From JAGHKQ01 sp041920565 (lineage in GTDB: Bacteria; Bacillota; Bacilli; Bacillales; Bacillaceae_G), in assembly GCA_041920565.1 (NCBI GenBank), contig JBHGXS010000104.1:1-59302 (forward strand): a stretch of DNA of 59,302 nt, written 5' to 3'. Position numbers and translations under genes: made by a program. Shown one piece after another: positions 51,851-59,302 of this stretch. A model generated the notes under the pieces. That model was not told the DNA's origin. It searched no databases and saw nothing but the letters and a program-made list of their open reading frames with translations. Each line of letters starts with the position of its first letter. Within the stretch, counting starts at the first letter, position 1.

Positions 51851-51886
51851 AAAAAACCCTTTGTGTATTTTCACAAAGGGTTTTTT
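51851..51886 (-). terminator. Terminator of cccA
   Basis: AAAAAACCCTTTGTG and its complement form a 15-bp stem with a 6-nt loop. A T run on either strand makes it active both ways. Confidence 0.9.
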
Positions 51887-51889
51887 GCT

Positions 51890-52249
51890 TTACTTCTTCT
51901 CAGCTAACCATTTTGCCATTTTTGCAGCTTGGTCTGCAGGAAGCAAGCCAGGAGGCATGTTTCCTTTACCGTTTAGGATTGTATTTTTAATTTCGTCTTC
52001 AGATAATTTGCCGCCAATTTTGCTTATGTTTGGACCTACGCCACCTTGCAGCTGGTCACCGTGACAGCCGATACAAGTTTGCTTGTAGATATCTTCCGGC
52101 TTAGAAGCAGTTTGCGTTGCTTTTCCCCCGTTTTTCTTTGCCTCGGCAATCTGCTCTGCTTTGTTTAAGCCTTGAAATGAAAGTAATAACATTAAACCGA
52201 TTCCTAAAACTGCGATCAATGCAAATGGAATTAATGGGTTGCGTTTCAT
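51890..52249 (-). CDS. cccA: Membrane-anchored cytochrome c550 (CccA)
   Basis: One N-terminal membrane helix (about 7-25) anchors an extracytoplasmic class I cytochrome c with heme-attachment motif CIGCH at residues 59-63. The distal ligand is Met98 in GNMPPG. At 119 residues it matches B. subtilis CccA, a small electron carrier in the respiratory chain. The start is set at the ATG at 52249 after GAGGGGGAGA; a longer frame to 52381 covers the promoter region. It lies downstream of sigA and is separately transcribed. Confidence 0.93.
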   Translation of the reverse strand: MKRNPLIPFALIAVLGIGLMLLLSFQGLNKAEQIAEAKKNGGKATQTASKPEDIYKQTCIGCHGDQLQGGVGPNISKIGGKLSEDEIKNTILNGKGNMPPGLLPADQAAKMAKWLAEKK

Positions 52250-52721
52250 TCTCTTCTCCCCCTCTATGTACCCCATTTTTGAAATGAATATTGCTTTGAC
52301 ATTTTCTATTTTACTTGAAAACGCTCTATCGGAAAAGTACAAAGTATGCAACTGTTTAAAAATATTTGAGAAAAATGTCAATTTTTTTGTATAAATTTCT
52401 TATGGTTTTCACTCGCAAAATCTCATAAATATCTTAAAAATACGTCAACAAGCTGCAGATTACACAAAATTATTGTTGTATTATAGAGAATACAGTCGAA
52501 AAATATAAAAATGAGCATTTGCAAATCAATAGACAATTCTGTAAAATAAATTACAAGTATTGTAACCGTTTATACTTTTATCCGCTAACACATTTCATAG
52601 CGATAGGTGTCTGCAAAATGATAACGATTTTAATTTCATGAAAATTGGGTAAATTTTTTAAGGGAGGGTAACCCCTCCGCTGGCGGGATCACCTGCAAAA
52701 ACAGCGTAAATTTAACAAAAG
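52250..52721. other. Long AT-rich spacer between sigA and cccA with one GC-rich structured patch
   Basis: No gene is seen on either strand. The spacer must hold the cccA promoter. One patch stands out from the AT-rich surroundings: about 52662-52695, where GGGAGGG and CCCTCC form a hairpin with loop TAAC, followed by GCTGGCGGGATCACCTGC. On the plus strand a short frame reads VTPPLAGSPAKTA, but the AGGG box is too close to it to be a convincing start. Another AT-rich stretch lies at 52440-52600. Confidence 0.4.
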
Positions 52722-52757
52722 AAAAAAAGTTTACTTCATAATTTATGAAGTAAACTA
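52722..52757 (-). terminator. Terminator of the dnaG-sigA operon
   Basis: AGTTTACTTCATAA and TTATGAAGTAAACT form a long stem; TTTTTTTCTTTTG follows on the minus strand. Confidence 0.9.
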
Positions 52758-52767
52758 ATATTAGGAT

Positions 52768-53886
52768 CTATTCTAAGAAATCTTTTAAACGTTTGCTTCG
52801 GCTTGGATGACGAAGCTTACGAAGCGCTTTTGCTTCAATCTGGCGAATACGTTCTCTCGTTACGCCGAATACTTTGCCGACTTCTTCAAGAGTGCGGGTA
52901 CGTCCGTCATCTAGTCCGAAACGAAGGCGAAGTACGTTTTCTTCACGGTCTGTCAACGTGTCTAAAACATCTTCCAGCTGCTCTTTTAATAATTCATAAG
53001 CTGCATGATCAGCTGGGGAAGTTGCTTCTTGGTCCTCAATGAAGTCACCTAGGTGAGAGTCATCTTCCTCACCGATCGGTGTTTCAAGGGAAACAGGCTC
53101 TTGAGCAATCTTTAAAATCTCTCGAACTTTTTCAGGCGCAAGGTCCATTTCTTCCCCGATTTCTTCCGGTGACGGTTCCCGGCCTAAGTCTTGCAGCAAT
53201 TGGCGCTGCACACGGATGAGTTTATTGATTGTTTCTACCATATGGACAGGAATACGAATCGTTCTCGCTTGATCAGCAATCGCGCGTGTAATAGCCTGAC
53301 GGATCCACCAAGTAGCATACGTACTGAACTTATAGCCTTTTCGATAGTCAAACTTTTCAACAGCCTTGATCAGTCCCATGTTTCCTTCTTGAATAAGGTC
53401 TAAGAACAACATACCGCGTCCTACATAACGCTTTGCGATGCTTACTACGAGACGAAGGTTTGCTTCTGCTAAGCGGCGTTTGGCCTCTTCATCGCCTTGT
53501 TCGATGCGTTTGGCCAGCTGAATCTCTTCTTCCGCAGATAACAAATCGACGCGCCCGATTTCTTTTAAATACATGCGAACAGGGTCATTGATTTTTACAC
53601 CTGGCGGAACACTTAAATCGTTAAGGTCAAATTCTTCTTCTTTTTCTAATTGATGAATATTCGGGTCTTCATCTGCATCACCAATTAATTCGATGCCTTG
53701 CTCACCTAAAAACTCATAATATTCATCCATTTGCTCGGATTCGATATCAAATCCGTTCATGCGTTCTGCAATTTCTTCGTATGTAAGAACACCGCGTTTT
53801 TTACCTAACTCTGTAAGTTGTTCTTTCACTTGTTCGAATGTTACATCTGTTTCCACTTCTTTAGAACGAGCTGATTTGTCAGCCAT
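52768..53886 (-). CDS. sigA: RNA polymerase primary sigma factor (sigma-A, RpoD)
   Basis: The conserved region 2 core (RLVVSIAKRYVGRGMLFLDLIQEGNMGLIKAVEKFDY, then TYATWWIRQAITRA) recognises the -10 box. Region 4 (RLRFGLDDGRTRTLEEVGKVFGVTRERIRQIEAKALRKL) recognises the -35 box. A short acidic region 1.1 precedes them. The protein has 372 residues, as in Bacillus. It follows dnaG by 31 bases with AAGGAGGGGG before the start. Confidence 0.97.
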   Translation of the reverse strand: MADKSARSKEVETDVTFEQVKEQLTELGKKRGVLTYEEIAERMNGFDIESEQMDEYYEFLGEQGIELIGDADEDPNIHQLEKEEEFDLNDLSVPPGVKINDPVRMYLKEIGRVDLLSAEEEIQLAKRIEQGDEEAKRRLAEANLRLVVSIAKRYVGRGMLFLDLIQEGNMGLIKAVEKFDYRKGYKFSTYATWWIRQAITRAIADQARTIRIPVHMVETINKLIRVQRQLLQDLGREPSPEEIGEEMDLAPEKVREILKIAQEPVSLETPIGEEDDSHLGDFIEDQEATSPADHAAYELLKEQLEDVLDTLTDREENVLRLRFGLDDGRTRTLEEVGKVFGVTRERIRQIEAKALRKLRHPSRSKRLKDFLE

Positions 53887-53917
53887 TTGTCCCCCTCCTT
53901 ACGTGAGATACAAATAC

Positions 53918-55723
53918 TTACTGGGATTTCATAGACAAACGAATTGTCAGGATTTGCTTTGAAATTTCAGCTGCGAGCCGATAATCTTTTTGACGTTCGG
54001 CCGCTTTCATTTCTTGTTCTTTTTCCTTGATTTCGAGTTCCTTGCTTCGATTTTTAATTGCTCTTACATAATCCTGGAACTCTTTATCAGACAAATGAGG
54101 ACTTATTGTCATATTCGCAATTTCAGTAACTTTGCTGCGCAGGTCATCATTGGGGAGCCAATCTAAAAATTTACTTACATCAGGTTCGTTCCCCTCTTCA
54201 TAATATGCATATAAATGAACGATAATTTCTGAATGTTTCTCAATGTGAAAAAAACTTTGCAGCTCCTCTTGCACTTTACGTGCGATGTCTCTGTCTTGCA
54301 GCATATGGGCTAACAAATGACGTTCTGCATTTTCGAATGCAGGCAGCGTTTTGGTTCTTATCTCACGCTTTGGAGTCGCAACTCTCTGTTTCGCTTGAAT
54401 TTGTCGCCCTTTATTTTTTCGATAGATGTCGCCCAATTCCTGCTTTAAAGCTTCAATCGGCATGGAAAAATCTTTTGACACTTGCTGTAAATAATGCTCT
54501 CGCTCAATCGGTTTGTCCAATTTGGCGATTTCTTCAAGAACATCATGGATATATTGAATTTTTACCGCTTCATCTTGTAAATTTTTCCCCAAACGGAGAT
54601 AGTTTATTTTGAAATTTGTCAGACTGACACTTTGTCCAATAACTTCTGTTTTAAATTTCTCAGCTCCATGCTTCCGAACGTATTCATCCGGATCAAGCCC
54701 TTCAGGAACCGTTGCAATTTTGACGTTACAGCCTGCTGAAGTAAGGATATGAGCTGCTTTAAAAGCGGCATCAATGCCGGCTTGGTCAGCATCATAGCAG
54801 ACAATTACATTTTCTACATTGCGGCGTATAATCCTTGCTTGTTCTTCAGTCAAGGAAGTTCCCATCGTTGCAATGGATTCACCAATGCCAGCTTGTACAG
54901 CAGCGATTACATCGGCGTATCCTTCAAATAAAACGGCTCGTTGTTCTTTGCGAATGTGTAAGCGAGCTTGATGAAAATTATAAAGAGTGCGGCTTTTATT
55001 AAAAATCGGGGTTTCCGGGCTGTTCAAATACTTTGGTGAACCGTTCCCTAACACCCTGCCGCTAAATGCTATTATCTTTCCTTGCGCATTGGCGATAGGA
55101 AACATAATACGATCTCGAAAGCGGTCATAAAATGTTCCGTCTTTCTCGCTGCGGATCACAAGACCTGCCTCTTCCATAAGAGGCAATGGAAAACCTCTCT
55201 TTTGCAAAACCTTTGCCGCGGTATCCCGCGACCCTGAAGCATATCCTATTTCAAATTTTGCAATGAGTTCTTTTGTAAAACCTCGGTCTACTAAATATTG
55301 AAGCGCATGTTTTCCTTCTTGCGTATGCAAAAGAAGATGGTGATAGTATTTTTTTAGAAGCTCGTGAGCTTCTGTCATAATTGAAGTATGATTGGATTCA
55401 CTTGCAACGCTTGCGTCAGTAATATAGCTTTGTACGTTAATTCCGGTTTTTCCGGCCAGCTTTTCCACAGCTTGAACAAACGAAACTCCCTCAATTTGCA
55501 TTACAAAAGAGAGTGCATTTCCTCCTGCTCCGCATCCGAAGCAGTGAAAAATTTGTTTGTCAGGAGATACGGAAAAGGAAGGCGTATTTTCACCATGAAA
55601 AGGACATAAACCGAAATAGTTTCTTCCTTGCTTTTTTAACTGAACGTACTCGCTGATTACATCGACAATATCAACAGAATGACGAACTTGTTCAACAACT
55701 TCCTCGGGAATTCTGCTCCCCAT
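53918..55723 (-). CDS. dnaG: DNA primase (DnaG)
   Basis: The N-terminal zinc ribbon has Cys40, His43, Cys61 and Cys64 (LCPFHGE and HCFGCG). The TOPRIM/catalytic core follows (FEGYADVIAA, VICYDADQAG), and a C-terminal DnaB-interaction domain extends from about 450. It makes RNA primers at the replication fork. The protein has 601 residues, as usual. It forms the macromolecular-synthesis pair with sigA. Confidence 0.96.
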   Translation of the reverse strand: MGSRIPEEVVEQVRHSVDIVDVISEYVQLKKQGRNYFGLCPFHGENTPSFSVSPDKQIFHCFGCGAGGNALSFVMQIEGVSFVQAVEKLAGKTGINVQSYITDASVASESNHTSIMTEAHELLKKYYHHLLLHTQEGKHALQYLVDRGFTKELIAKFEIGYASGSRDTAAKVLQKRGFPLPLMEEAGLVIRSEKDGTFYDRFRDRIMFPIANAQGKIIAFSGRVLGNGSPKYLNSPETPIFNKSRTLYNFHQARLHIRKEQRAVLFEGYADVIAAVQAGIGESIATMGTSLTEEQARIIRRNVENVIVCYDADQAGIDAAFKAAHILTSAGCNVKIATVPEGLDPDEYVRKHGAEKFKTEVIGQSVSLTNFKINYLRLGKNLQDEAVKIQYIHDVLEEIAKLDKPIEREHYLQQVSKDFSMPIEALKQELGDIYRKNKGRQIQAKQRVATPKREIRTKTLPAFENAERHLLAHMLQDRDIARKVQEELQSFFHIEKHSEIIVHLYAYYEEGNEPDVSKFLDWLPNDDLRSKVTEIANMTISPHLSDKEFQDYVRAIKNRSKELEIKEKEQEMKAAERQKDYRLAAEISKQILTIRLSMKSQ

Positions 55724-55762
55724 AACTACAGCTCCGTGTTCTATGTTTTTATTCGATATAAA

Positions 55763-56221
55763 CTAAGTTATTCCTTCATGATTCGACAATATTTTTTTCA
55801 ATTCCCGTAAAAATCGTTTCCGGTCTTCTGCCGAAAATGCTTTTGGTCCCTTTGTATAGGTTCCGTTTCTGCGCAGCTTCGCAGACATGTATCGATTGTA
55901 TAAAATTGTATCCATCTGTTCATCTCTAAGGATGGTGCCTCGGGGCGATAAAACTCGCACACCTTGCTTGACGAGCAAACTTGCCAATCCCATATCTTGA
56001 GTAACGACTATGTCCCCTTTTCGCACATGTTTGTAGATATAAAAATCCACCTGATCTTTAAAGGAATCAACATAGATCCAGTTACCTGAGTGAGATTCGG
56101 ATTGATGTGCATAAGACGCTATAAAATAAATGTCGACATGAAATCCTGTTCCTGCTTGGACGATTTCTTGCTTCACCGGGCATGCATCTGCATCAACAAA
56201 AATCCTTATTAAATTTTGCAT
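55763..56221 (-). CDS. yqxD: YaiI/YqxD-family protein (DUF188)
   Basis: This PIN-like/NYN-type small protein has FVDADACPVK at the N-terminus and GDIVVTQDMGLASLLV in the middle, which are hallmark acidic motifs of the YaiI family. It has 152 residues. The start has only a weak binding site (GAGAAAT), so it may be translated poorly or from a nearby codon. It precedes dnaG by about 40 bases, as in Bacillus. A nuclease function is suspected from the fold but unproven. Confidence 0.88.
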   Translation of the reverse strand: MQNLIRIFVDADACPVKQEIVQAGTGFHVDIYFIASYAHQSESHSGNWIYVDSFKDQVDFYIYKHVRKGDIVVTQDMGLASLLVKQGVRVLSPRGTILRDEQMDTILYNRYMSAKLRRNGTYTKGPKAFSAEDRKRFLRELKKILSNHEGIT

Positions 56222-56489
56222 ATTTCTCTATTCTACATCCCTTCGATGAATCCTTCAAGAATGCGCGTTTTCTTGCTTAGATTTTTGTCGATTTTTTACA
56301 AAAAGTTTCTCTTTACATATAAAATTGCCCACAACGAATCCTATCCTTAGTTTATTCGGAATAAACTAAGTCTAAACCTAACTAATGAAAGTTTTTATCA
56401 CAATTTTTTATTATAATATAATTTATAAAACTTAGCCACATTTCCGCCATTATTTTTTCAATGAACGAATTCTTGTAAAAAAACTCAAT
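56222..56489. other. AT-rich spacer with a 25-nt palindrome upstream of yqxD-dnaG-sigA
   Basis: No gene is seen. The spacer includes the likely promoter of the yqxD-dnaG-sigA group. A near-perfect palindrome occupies 56346-56370: arms CTTAGTTTATTC and GAATAAACTAAG around a single G. A related half-site, ATAAACTAAGT after TTCGAT, lies at about 55754-55769 between yqxD and dnaG. Confidence 0.5.
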
Positions 56490-56523
56490 GAAAAAGACAC
56501 ACTTGCCCGCAGCAAATGCGTCT
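56490..56523 (-). terminator. Terminator of the ccpN-ppsR pair
   Basis: On the minus strand GACGCATTTGC and GCAAGTGTGTC pair with two G-U pairs and are followed by TTTTTC. It overlaps the ppsR stop. Confidence 0.75.
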
Positions 56524-57331
56524 AGAAGGAACGATAATTTTGAATAGCATTTAAAATTACGTTTGCAGATTCCTCAATCGCTTTATTAGAAACATCAATA
56601 ACCTGACATCCGATTTTGTTGACTACCTTTTCAAAATGAGCCATCTCTTCTTTAATGCGCTCGATATTGGCATAGCTTGCTCCATCGCTTAAACCAAGTG
56701 CTTTCAAACGCTCTTTTCGAATATCATTCAATTTTTCCGGCACAATTTTTAATCCGAAACATTTTTCTTTCGGCACGCGATACAGCTCTTCCGGAGGATC
56801 AACCTCCGGCACAAGAGGAACGTTTGCTACTTTCAGCCGCTTATGAGCAAGATATTGGGACAATGGAGTTTTAGATGTGCGAGATACACCGATTAAAATA
56901 ATATCTGCTTTTAAAATTCCTCTTGGATCTCTTCCGTCATCATACTTTACTGCAAACTCAATTGCTTCAATTTTTTTAAAATAATCTTCATCCAGCTTAC
57001 GAACCACTCCCGGTTCATAGCGAGGAGTAACCTTCGTAAGGTGGTGGATTTTGTCAATTAACGGACCGATGATATCGAATATCTCTACTCCTTCTTTTTC
57101 TGCTTCCTCTACCAAATACCGCCTCATTTCCGGCTTTACTAGCGTATAGCAGATGATAGCGTGATTGCTTTTTGCAATTGTAATTACCTCTTTTAAAATG
57201 CCCGTATCCTCTACGTACGGGACTCTGCGAATATCGGGTGTCAGCGGAAATTGTCCCATCGCAGCGCGCACAACTAAGTCTGCTGTTTCTCCAACGGAAT
57301 CGGATACAACATAGACAATTTGATTGCTCAT
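56522..57331 (-). CDS. ppsR: Pyruvate, phosphate dikinase regulatory protein (PpsR/YqfL)
   Basis: This DUF299 family member is a bifunctional ADP-dependent kinase and Pi-dependent phosphorylase acting on PpdK or PEP synthase. The P-loop-like GVSRTSKTPLSQYLAHK is at about residues 150-166 and VVSDSVGETAD at the N-terminus. At 269 residues it is the normal length. In B. subtilis YqfL modulates CcpN, its upstream neighbour. It follows ccpN by 27 bases. Confidence 0.92.
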   Translation of the reverse strand: MSNQIVYVVSDSVGETADLVVRAAMGQFPLTPDIRRVPYVEDTGILKEVITIAKSNHAIICYTLVKPEMRRYLVEEAEKEGVEIFDIIGPLIDKIHHLTKVTPRYEPGVVRKLDEDYFKKIEAIEFAVKYDDGRDPRGILKADIILIGVSRTSKTPLSQYLAHKRLKVANVPLVPEVDPPEELYRVPKEKCFGLKIVPEKLNDIRKERLKALGLSDGASYANIERIKEEMAHFEKVVNKIGCQVIDVSNKAIEESANVILNAIQNYRSF

Positions 57332-57358
57332 TCCATTACCTCACTTTTGACTATACTC

Positions 57359-58006
57359 TTACAGCAGTTCATTATCTACTAAATCAACCAAGGCCTTTGT
57401 AATATTTGTTTTTGTAAGGCGTCCGATTACTTCAAGTCCTTTTTCTGTTTCCTTGATAACCGGCACGGCATCAATCTGTTTTTCTATTAATTTCTTCGCC
57501 ACATCGTATAAACTGTCTTCTTTTCGGCACGTTGTAATATTGGGCATTCTTGTCATTATAATATTCACAGGTAAAGACGTCAAATCCTGTTTTCCGATGC
57601 TTGCACGCAATAAATCTTTTCGAGATACGACACCGACAAGCACCTTATTTTGATCAACAATGAATAACGTTCCGATATCTTCTAAAAACATAGTGCAAAT
57701 TGCATCATATACCGAAACATTTTTATCCACCACTACAGGCAGAGACTGATAAGCCTGCACGGTCAGCTTTTTAATAGTTTCAGAAAGAAGCTGTCCGCCC
57801 GTTTTTCCTGTATAAAAGTACCCTACTCTCGGACGCGCATCTAAATACCCGGCCATCGTTAAAATGGCTAAATCCGGACGCAGCGTGGCACGAGTTAAAT
57901 TCAGCTTATCTGCTATAGCCTCTCCGGTAATCGGACCTTCGTCTTTTACAATTTGTATTATTTGTTCTTGGCGTTTATTCAGTTCTATGGTACTCACCAC
58001 CTTCAT
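57359..58006 (-). CDS. ccpN: Transcriptional regulator CcpN (HTH plus two CBS domains)
   Basis: An N-terminal winged helix (KRQEQIIQIVKDEGPITGEAIADKLNLTRATLRPDLAIL) is followed by two CBS domains (from about 80 to the end), which sense ATP/ADP. CcpN represses gluconeogenic genes (gapB, pckA) when glucose is present. The protein matches B. subtilis YqzB closely. The start could be the ATG at 58006 or a GTG two codons later. It lies directly after recO, where other bacilli have glyQS. Confidence 0.92.
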   Translation of the reverse strand: MKVVSTIELNKRQEQIIQIVKDEGPITGEAIADKLNLTRATLRPDLAILTMAGYLDARPRVGYFYTGKTGGQLLSETIKKLTVQAYQSLPVVVDKNVSVYDAICTMFLEDIGTLFIVDQNKVLVGVVSRKDLLRASIGKQDLTSLPVNIIMTRMPNITTCRKEDSLYDVAKKLIEKQIDAVPVIKETEKGLEVIGRLTKTNITKALVDLVDNELL

Positions 58007-58079
58007 TAACCCATTGCACAAAAAAGTTATACTATCTTTTCAATATTATATACTAAATGCACCATTCAAAAAAGAAAGT

Positions 58080-58117
58080 ATAAAAAAGAACCTGAATTCT
58101 TTTATAATCAGGTTCTA
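58080..58117 (-). terminator. Terminator of recO
   Basis: AGAACCTGA and TCAGGTTCT form a 9-bp stem; TTTTTTATA follows on the minus strand. Confidence 0.8.
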
Positions 58118-58132
58118 TTATTCGCAGGCCGT

Positions 58133-58885
58133 TCACATGTTGGGATCCAATTTTTCAAGCTGATTTAAAAAGCGCCGTGATTTTAAGTAAATGCCACAAT
58201 ATTCATCGTAATAAGCATTTAAAATCAGGCGAATTTGCTTTTTTGTTTCTTCCTTTACAGAGACATCCCCAAGCCGATTCAAGTCAAAGTGATGAAACAG
58301 CCGCAGCAGCTTGCCTGCTGCTTCGTTGATAGGGATCCGGTGCGGATCCTGCTCTGCATGATTCACACATAGAAAGCCGCTTTCCCGAACGGAAAAGGCC
58401 GCAAATGCATCAGACTGGTGACAAATAGCGCATGTGTCAAACTCAGGATACATCCCAAATACCGGCATCATTTTTGTTTGATAAATGAAAGCCAGGACTT
58501 CAGGATCCACTCCTTCATTCATGTAATGCAGTGTTTGATACAATAATTCAAATAAATATGGATTGCTCTTCTTGTCTTCTATCGCTTTATCTGTCAATTC
58601 CATAACAAAAGAGGCATACGCTGTGATAAAAATATCTTCGCGTATGTCTCGCATAGAAGAAATAATTTCTCCTTGTTGCAACGTTCCTAGACCGGAACCG
58701 ATTTGCACCAGGAAATATCCGTACGTAAATGGCTGGGAAACGGATGAAAGACGGCTGTTTGGCTTTTTTGCTCCCCTTGCAACCGCACTGATTTTTCCGA
58801 GTTCTCGAGAAAAAATAGTCACAATTTTATTTGTTTCTCCATAATCAATTGCACGAAGCACAATTCCCTCAATTTTTTGAAACAT
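58133..58885 (-). CDS. recO: DNA repair protein RecO
   Basis: RecO loads RecA with RecR and anneals ssDNA. The N-terminal OB fold has IEGIVLRAIDYGETNKIVTIFS and GKISAVARGAKKPNSR. The C-terminal zinc finger (CAICHQS, then FLCVNH) is preserved. It has 250 residues. The start is set at the ATG at 58885 (GGATGGTG upstream); a 4-codon longer frame is not supported. It follows yqzL by 31 bases. Confidence 0.94.
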   Translation of the reverse strand: MFQKIEGIVLRAIDYGETNKIVTIFSRELGKISAVARGAKKPNSRLSSVSQPFTYGYFLVQIGSGLGTLQQGEIISSMRDIREDIFITAYASFVMELTDKAIEDKKSNPYLFELLYQTLHYMNEGVDPEVLAFIYQTKMMPVFGMYPEFDTCAICHQSDAFAAFSVRESGFLCVNHAEQDPHRIPINEAAGKLLRLFHHFDLNRLGDVSVKEETKKQIRLILNAYYDEYCGIYLKSRRFLNQLEKLDPNM

Positions 58886-58916
58886 GTTCGTCACCATCCA
58901 CGGCGGAACAATAAGG

Positions 58917-59060
58917 TCAAGAAATTGGAGAATCCATTTCTGCTAGCTTGTCATTAGACTCATTCAGTCGTTCTTGTCTCTCTTTTTCAAGCTCTTTGTA
59001 GATAAGGTATGTTTCTACGCTTCCAGTTTGAGAAAAGACATTCCAGGTAAAATTCAACAT
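58917..59060 (-). CDS. yqzL: YqzL-family small protein
   Basis: The 47-residue protein begins MLNFTWNVFSQTGSVETYLI and continues with a Glu/Lys/Arg helix, essentially the same as Bacillus YqzL, which lies between era and recO. A clear AGGAAGGTGG box precedes the ATG. Its function is unknown. The expected upstream gene, era, would lie beyond the right end of the window; 59061-59302 shows no gene. Confidence 0.88.
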   Translation of the reverse strand: MLNFTWNVFSQTGSVETYLIYKELEKERQERLNESNDKLAEMDSPIS

Positions 59061-59302
59061 AAGAACCCACCTTCCTATTGTGATAAGCCTAGCATATTTC
59101 CAATTTCATTTGTTATTAAAATGACCTTATTTGCCCATTTTCATGTGAGAAAAATTTTTCTAATTACTCAACTTTCGCACATCGATATCCTTCTGCTTAG
59201 TTGAAATGACTGATGTCATGGCTATTTCATTTTGTTCCTTGACAAAACACATTTTGAAAGAAAAAACACCTCGTTCTGTGGTACAGTGAGATTGTCCAGA
59301 AA

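Noticed and set aside
52640..52700. GC-rich patch as a known riboswitch (c-di-AMP, glycine or TPP)
   Set aside because: I could not match any conserved core of these classes; left as an unexplained structured patch.
59204..59302. TTGACA near the right edge as a promoter
   Set aside because: No acceptable -10 box lies at 16-18 bases, and no plus-strand gene can be seen before the window ends.
1..59302. CRISPR array, rRNA operon or prophage
   Set aside because: No regular short repeats with spacers, no rRNA sequence, and no phage structural or integrase genes were found on reading.

Overview
This is a low-GC Gram-positive chromosome segment from a Bacillus, most likely the Bacillus cereus group or a close relative. 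The evidence is the gene order. yqzL-recO-ccpN-ppsR-yqxD-dnaG-sigA-cccA-trmK-yqfO-ispH-yqfQ(vrrA)-cshB-nfo-yqfT-yqfU-znuC-znuB-zur-ispG-yqfZ-yqgB-sodA-yqgE-pbpA-pstSCAB-phoU-rpmG-yqgN-yqgP-yqgQ-glcK-yqgW-MBL hydrolase follows the Bacillus yqf/yqg block. As far as I recall, three features point to the cereus group: no glyQS between recO and ccpN, a MurG outside a cell-division cluster, and a metI-metC / yitJ-metH cluster with two SAM riboswitches. Most genes are on the minus strand.

Layout. Positions 1-5 kb are accessory in character: an IS21-type element end, a broken reading frame, a strong nested inverted repeat, and small genes of unknown function. They also hold a three-gene operon with a nucleoside-deoxyribosyltransferase-like protein and a SAMHD1/YwfO-like HD phosphohydrolase, then a methyltransferase, a YdbC-like protein and a Nudix hydrolase. 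Positions 5.5-8.8 kb hold a YtkA-like lipoprotein, an MDR oxidoreductase, a YfbR/HDDC2-like HD nucleotidase and MurG. Positions 8.9-19 kb are methionine and sulfur metabolism: cobalamin-dependent MetH coupled to the bifunctional YitJ (minus) and MetI-MetC (plus). These are driven outward from one 613-bp spacer with a SAM-I riboswitch and terminator on each side, followed by a TauE/SafE permease and a divergent LysR regulator. Positions 19-25.8 kb are small housekeeping genes: ArsR regulator, ferritin-like protein, MidA-type methyltransferase, MBL hydrolase, YqgW, glucokinase, rhomboid protease, 5-formyl-THF cyclo-ligase and L33. Positions 25.8-34.2 kb hold a glycosyltransferase/nucleotidyltransferase pair followed by the phosphate operon pstSCAB-phoU with a textbook Pho box. 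Positions 34.3-42 kb hold PBP2A, an MFS carrier, Mn-SOD, a four-tRNA cluster, a decayed PhoU-like remnant, YqgB, YqfZ and IspG. Positions 42-46.6 kb are the zinc-uptake operon with a Zur box, then YqfU, YqfT and endonuclease IV. Positions 46.7-59 kb are the conserved core: CshB, YqfQ, IspH, YqfO-TrmK, cytochrome c550, the primase/sigma-A operon, the CcpN-PpsR gluconeogenesis regulators, RecO and YqzL.

How it fits together. Several clusters are metabolic units with visible control: SAM riboswitches for methionine synthesis, a PhoP-type box for phosphate uptake, and a Zur box for zinc uptake. Both [4Fe-4S] enzymes of the MEP isoprenoid pathway (IspG and IspH) lie about 7 kb apart. I found no CRISPR array, no rRNA and no prophage. 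The most unusual items are: an NDP-sugar pyrophosphorylase fused to a phosphomannomutase-like domain that has lost its catalytic motifs, beside a glycosyltransferase; the HD/deoxyribosyltransferase operon near an IS end; and several unexplained inverted repeats, some of them near dnaG/yqxD, pbpA and cccA.
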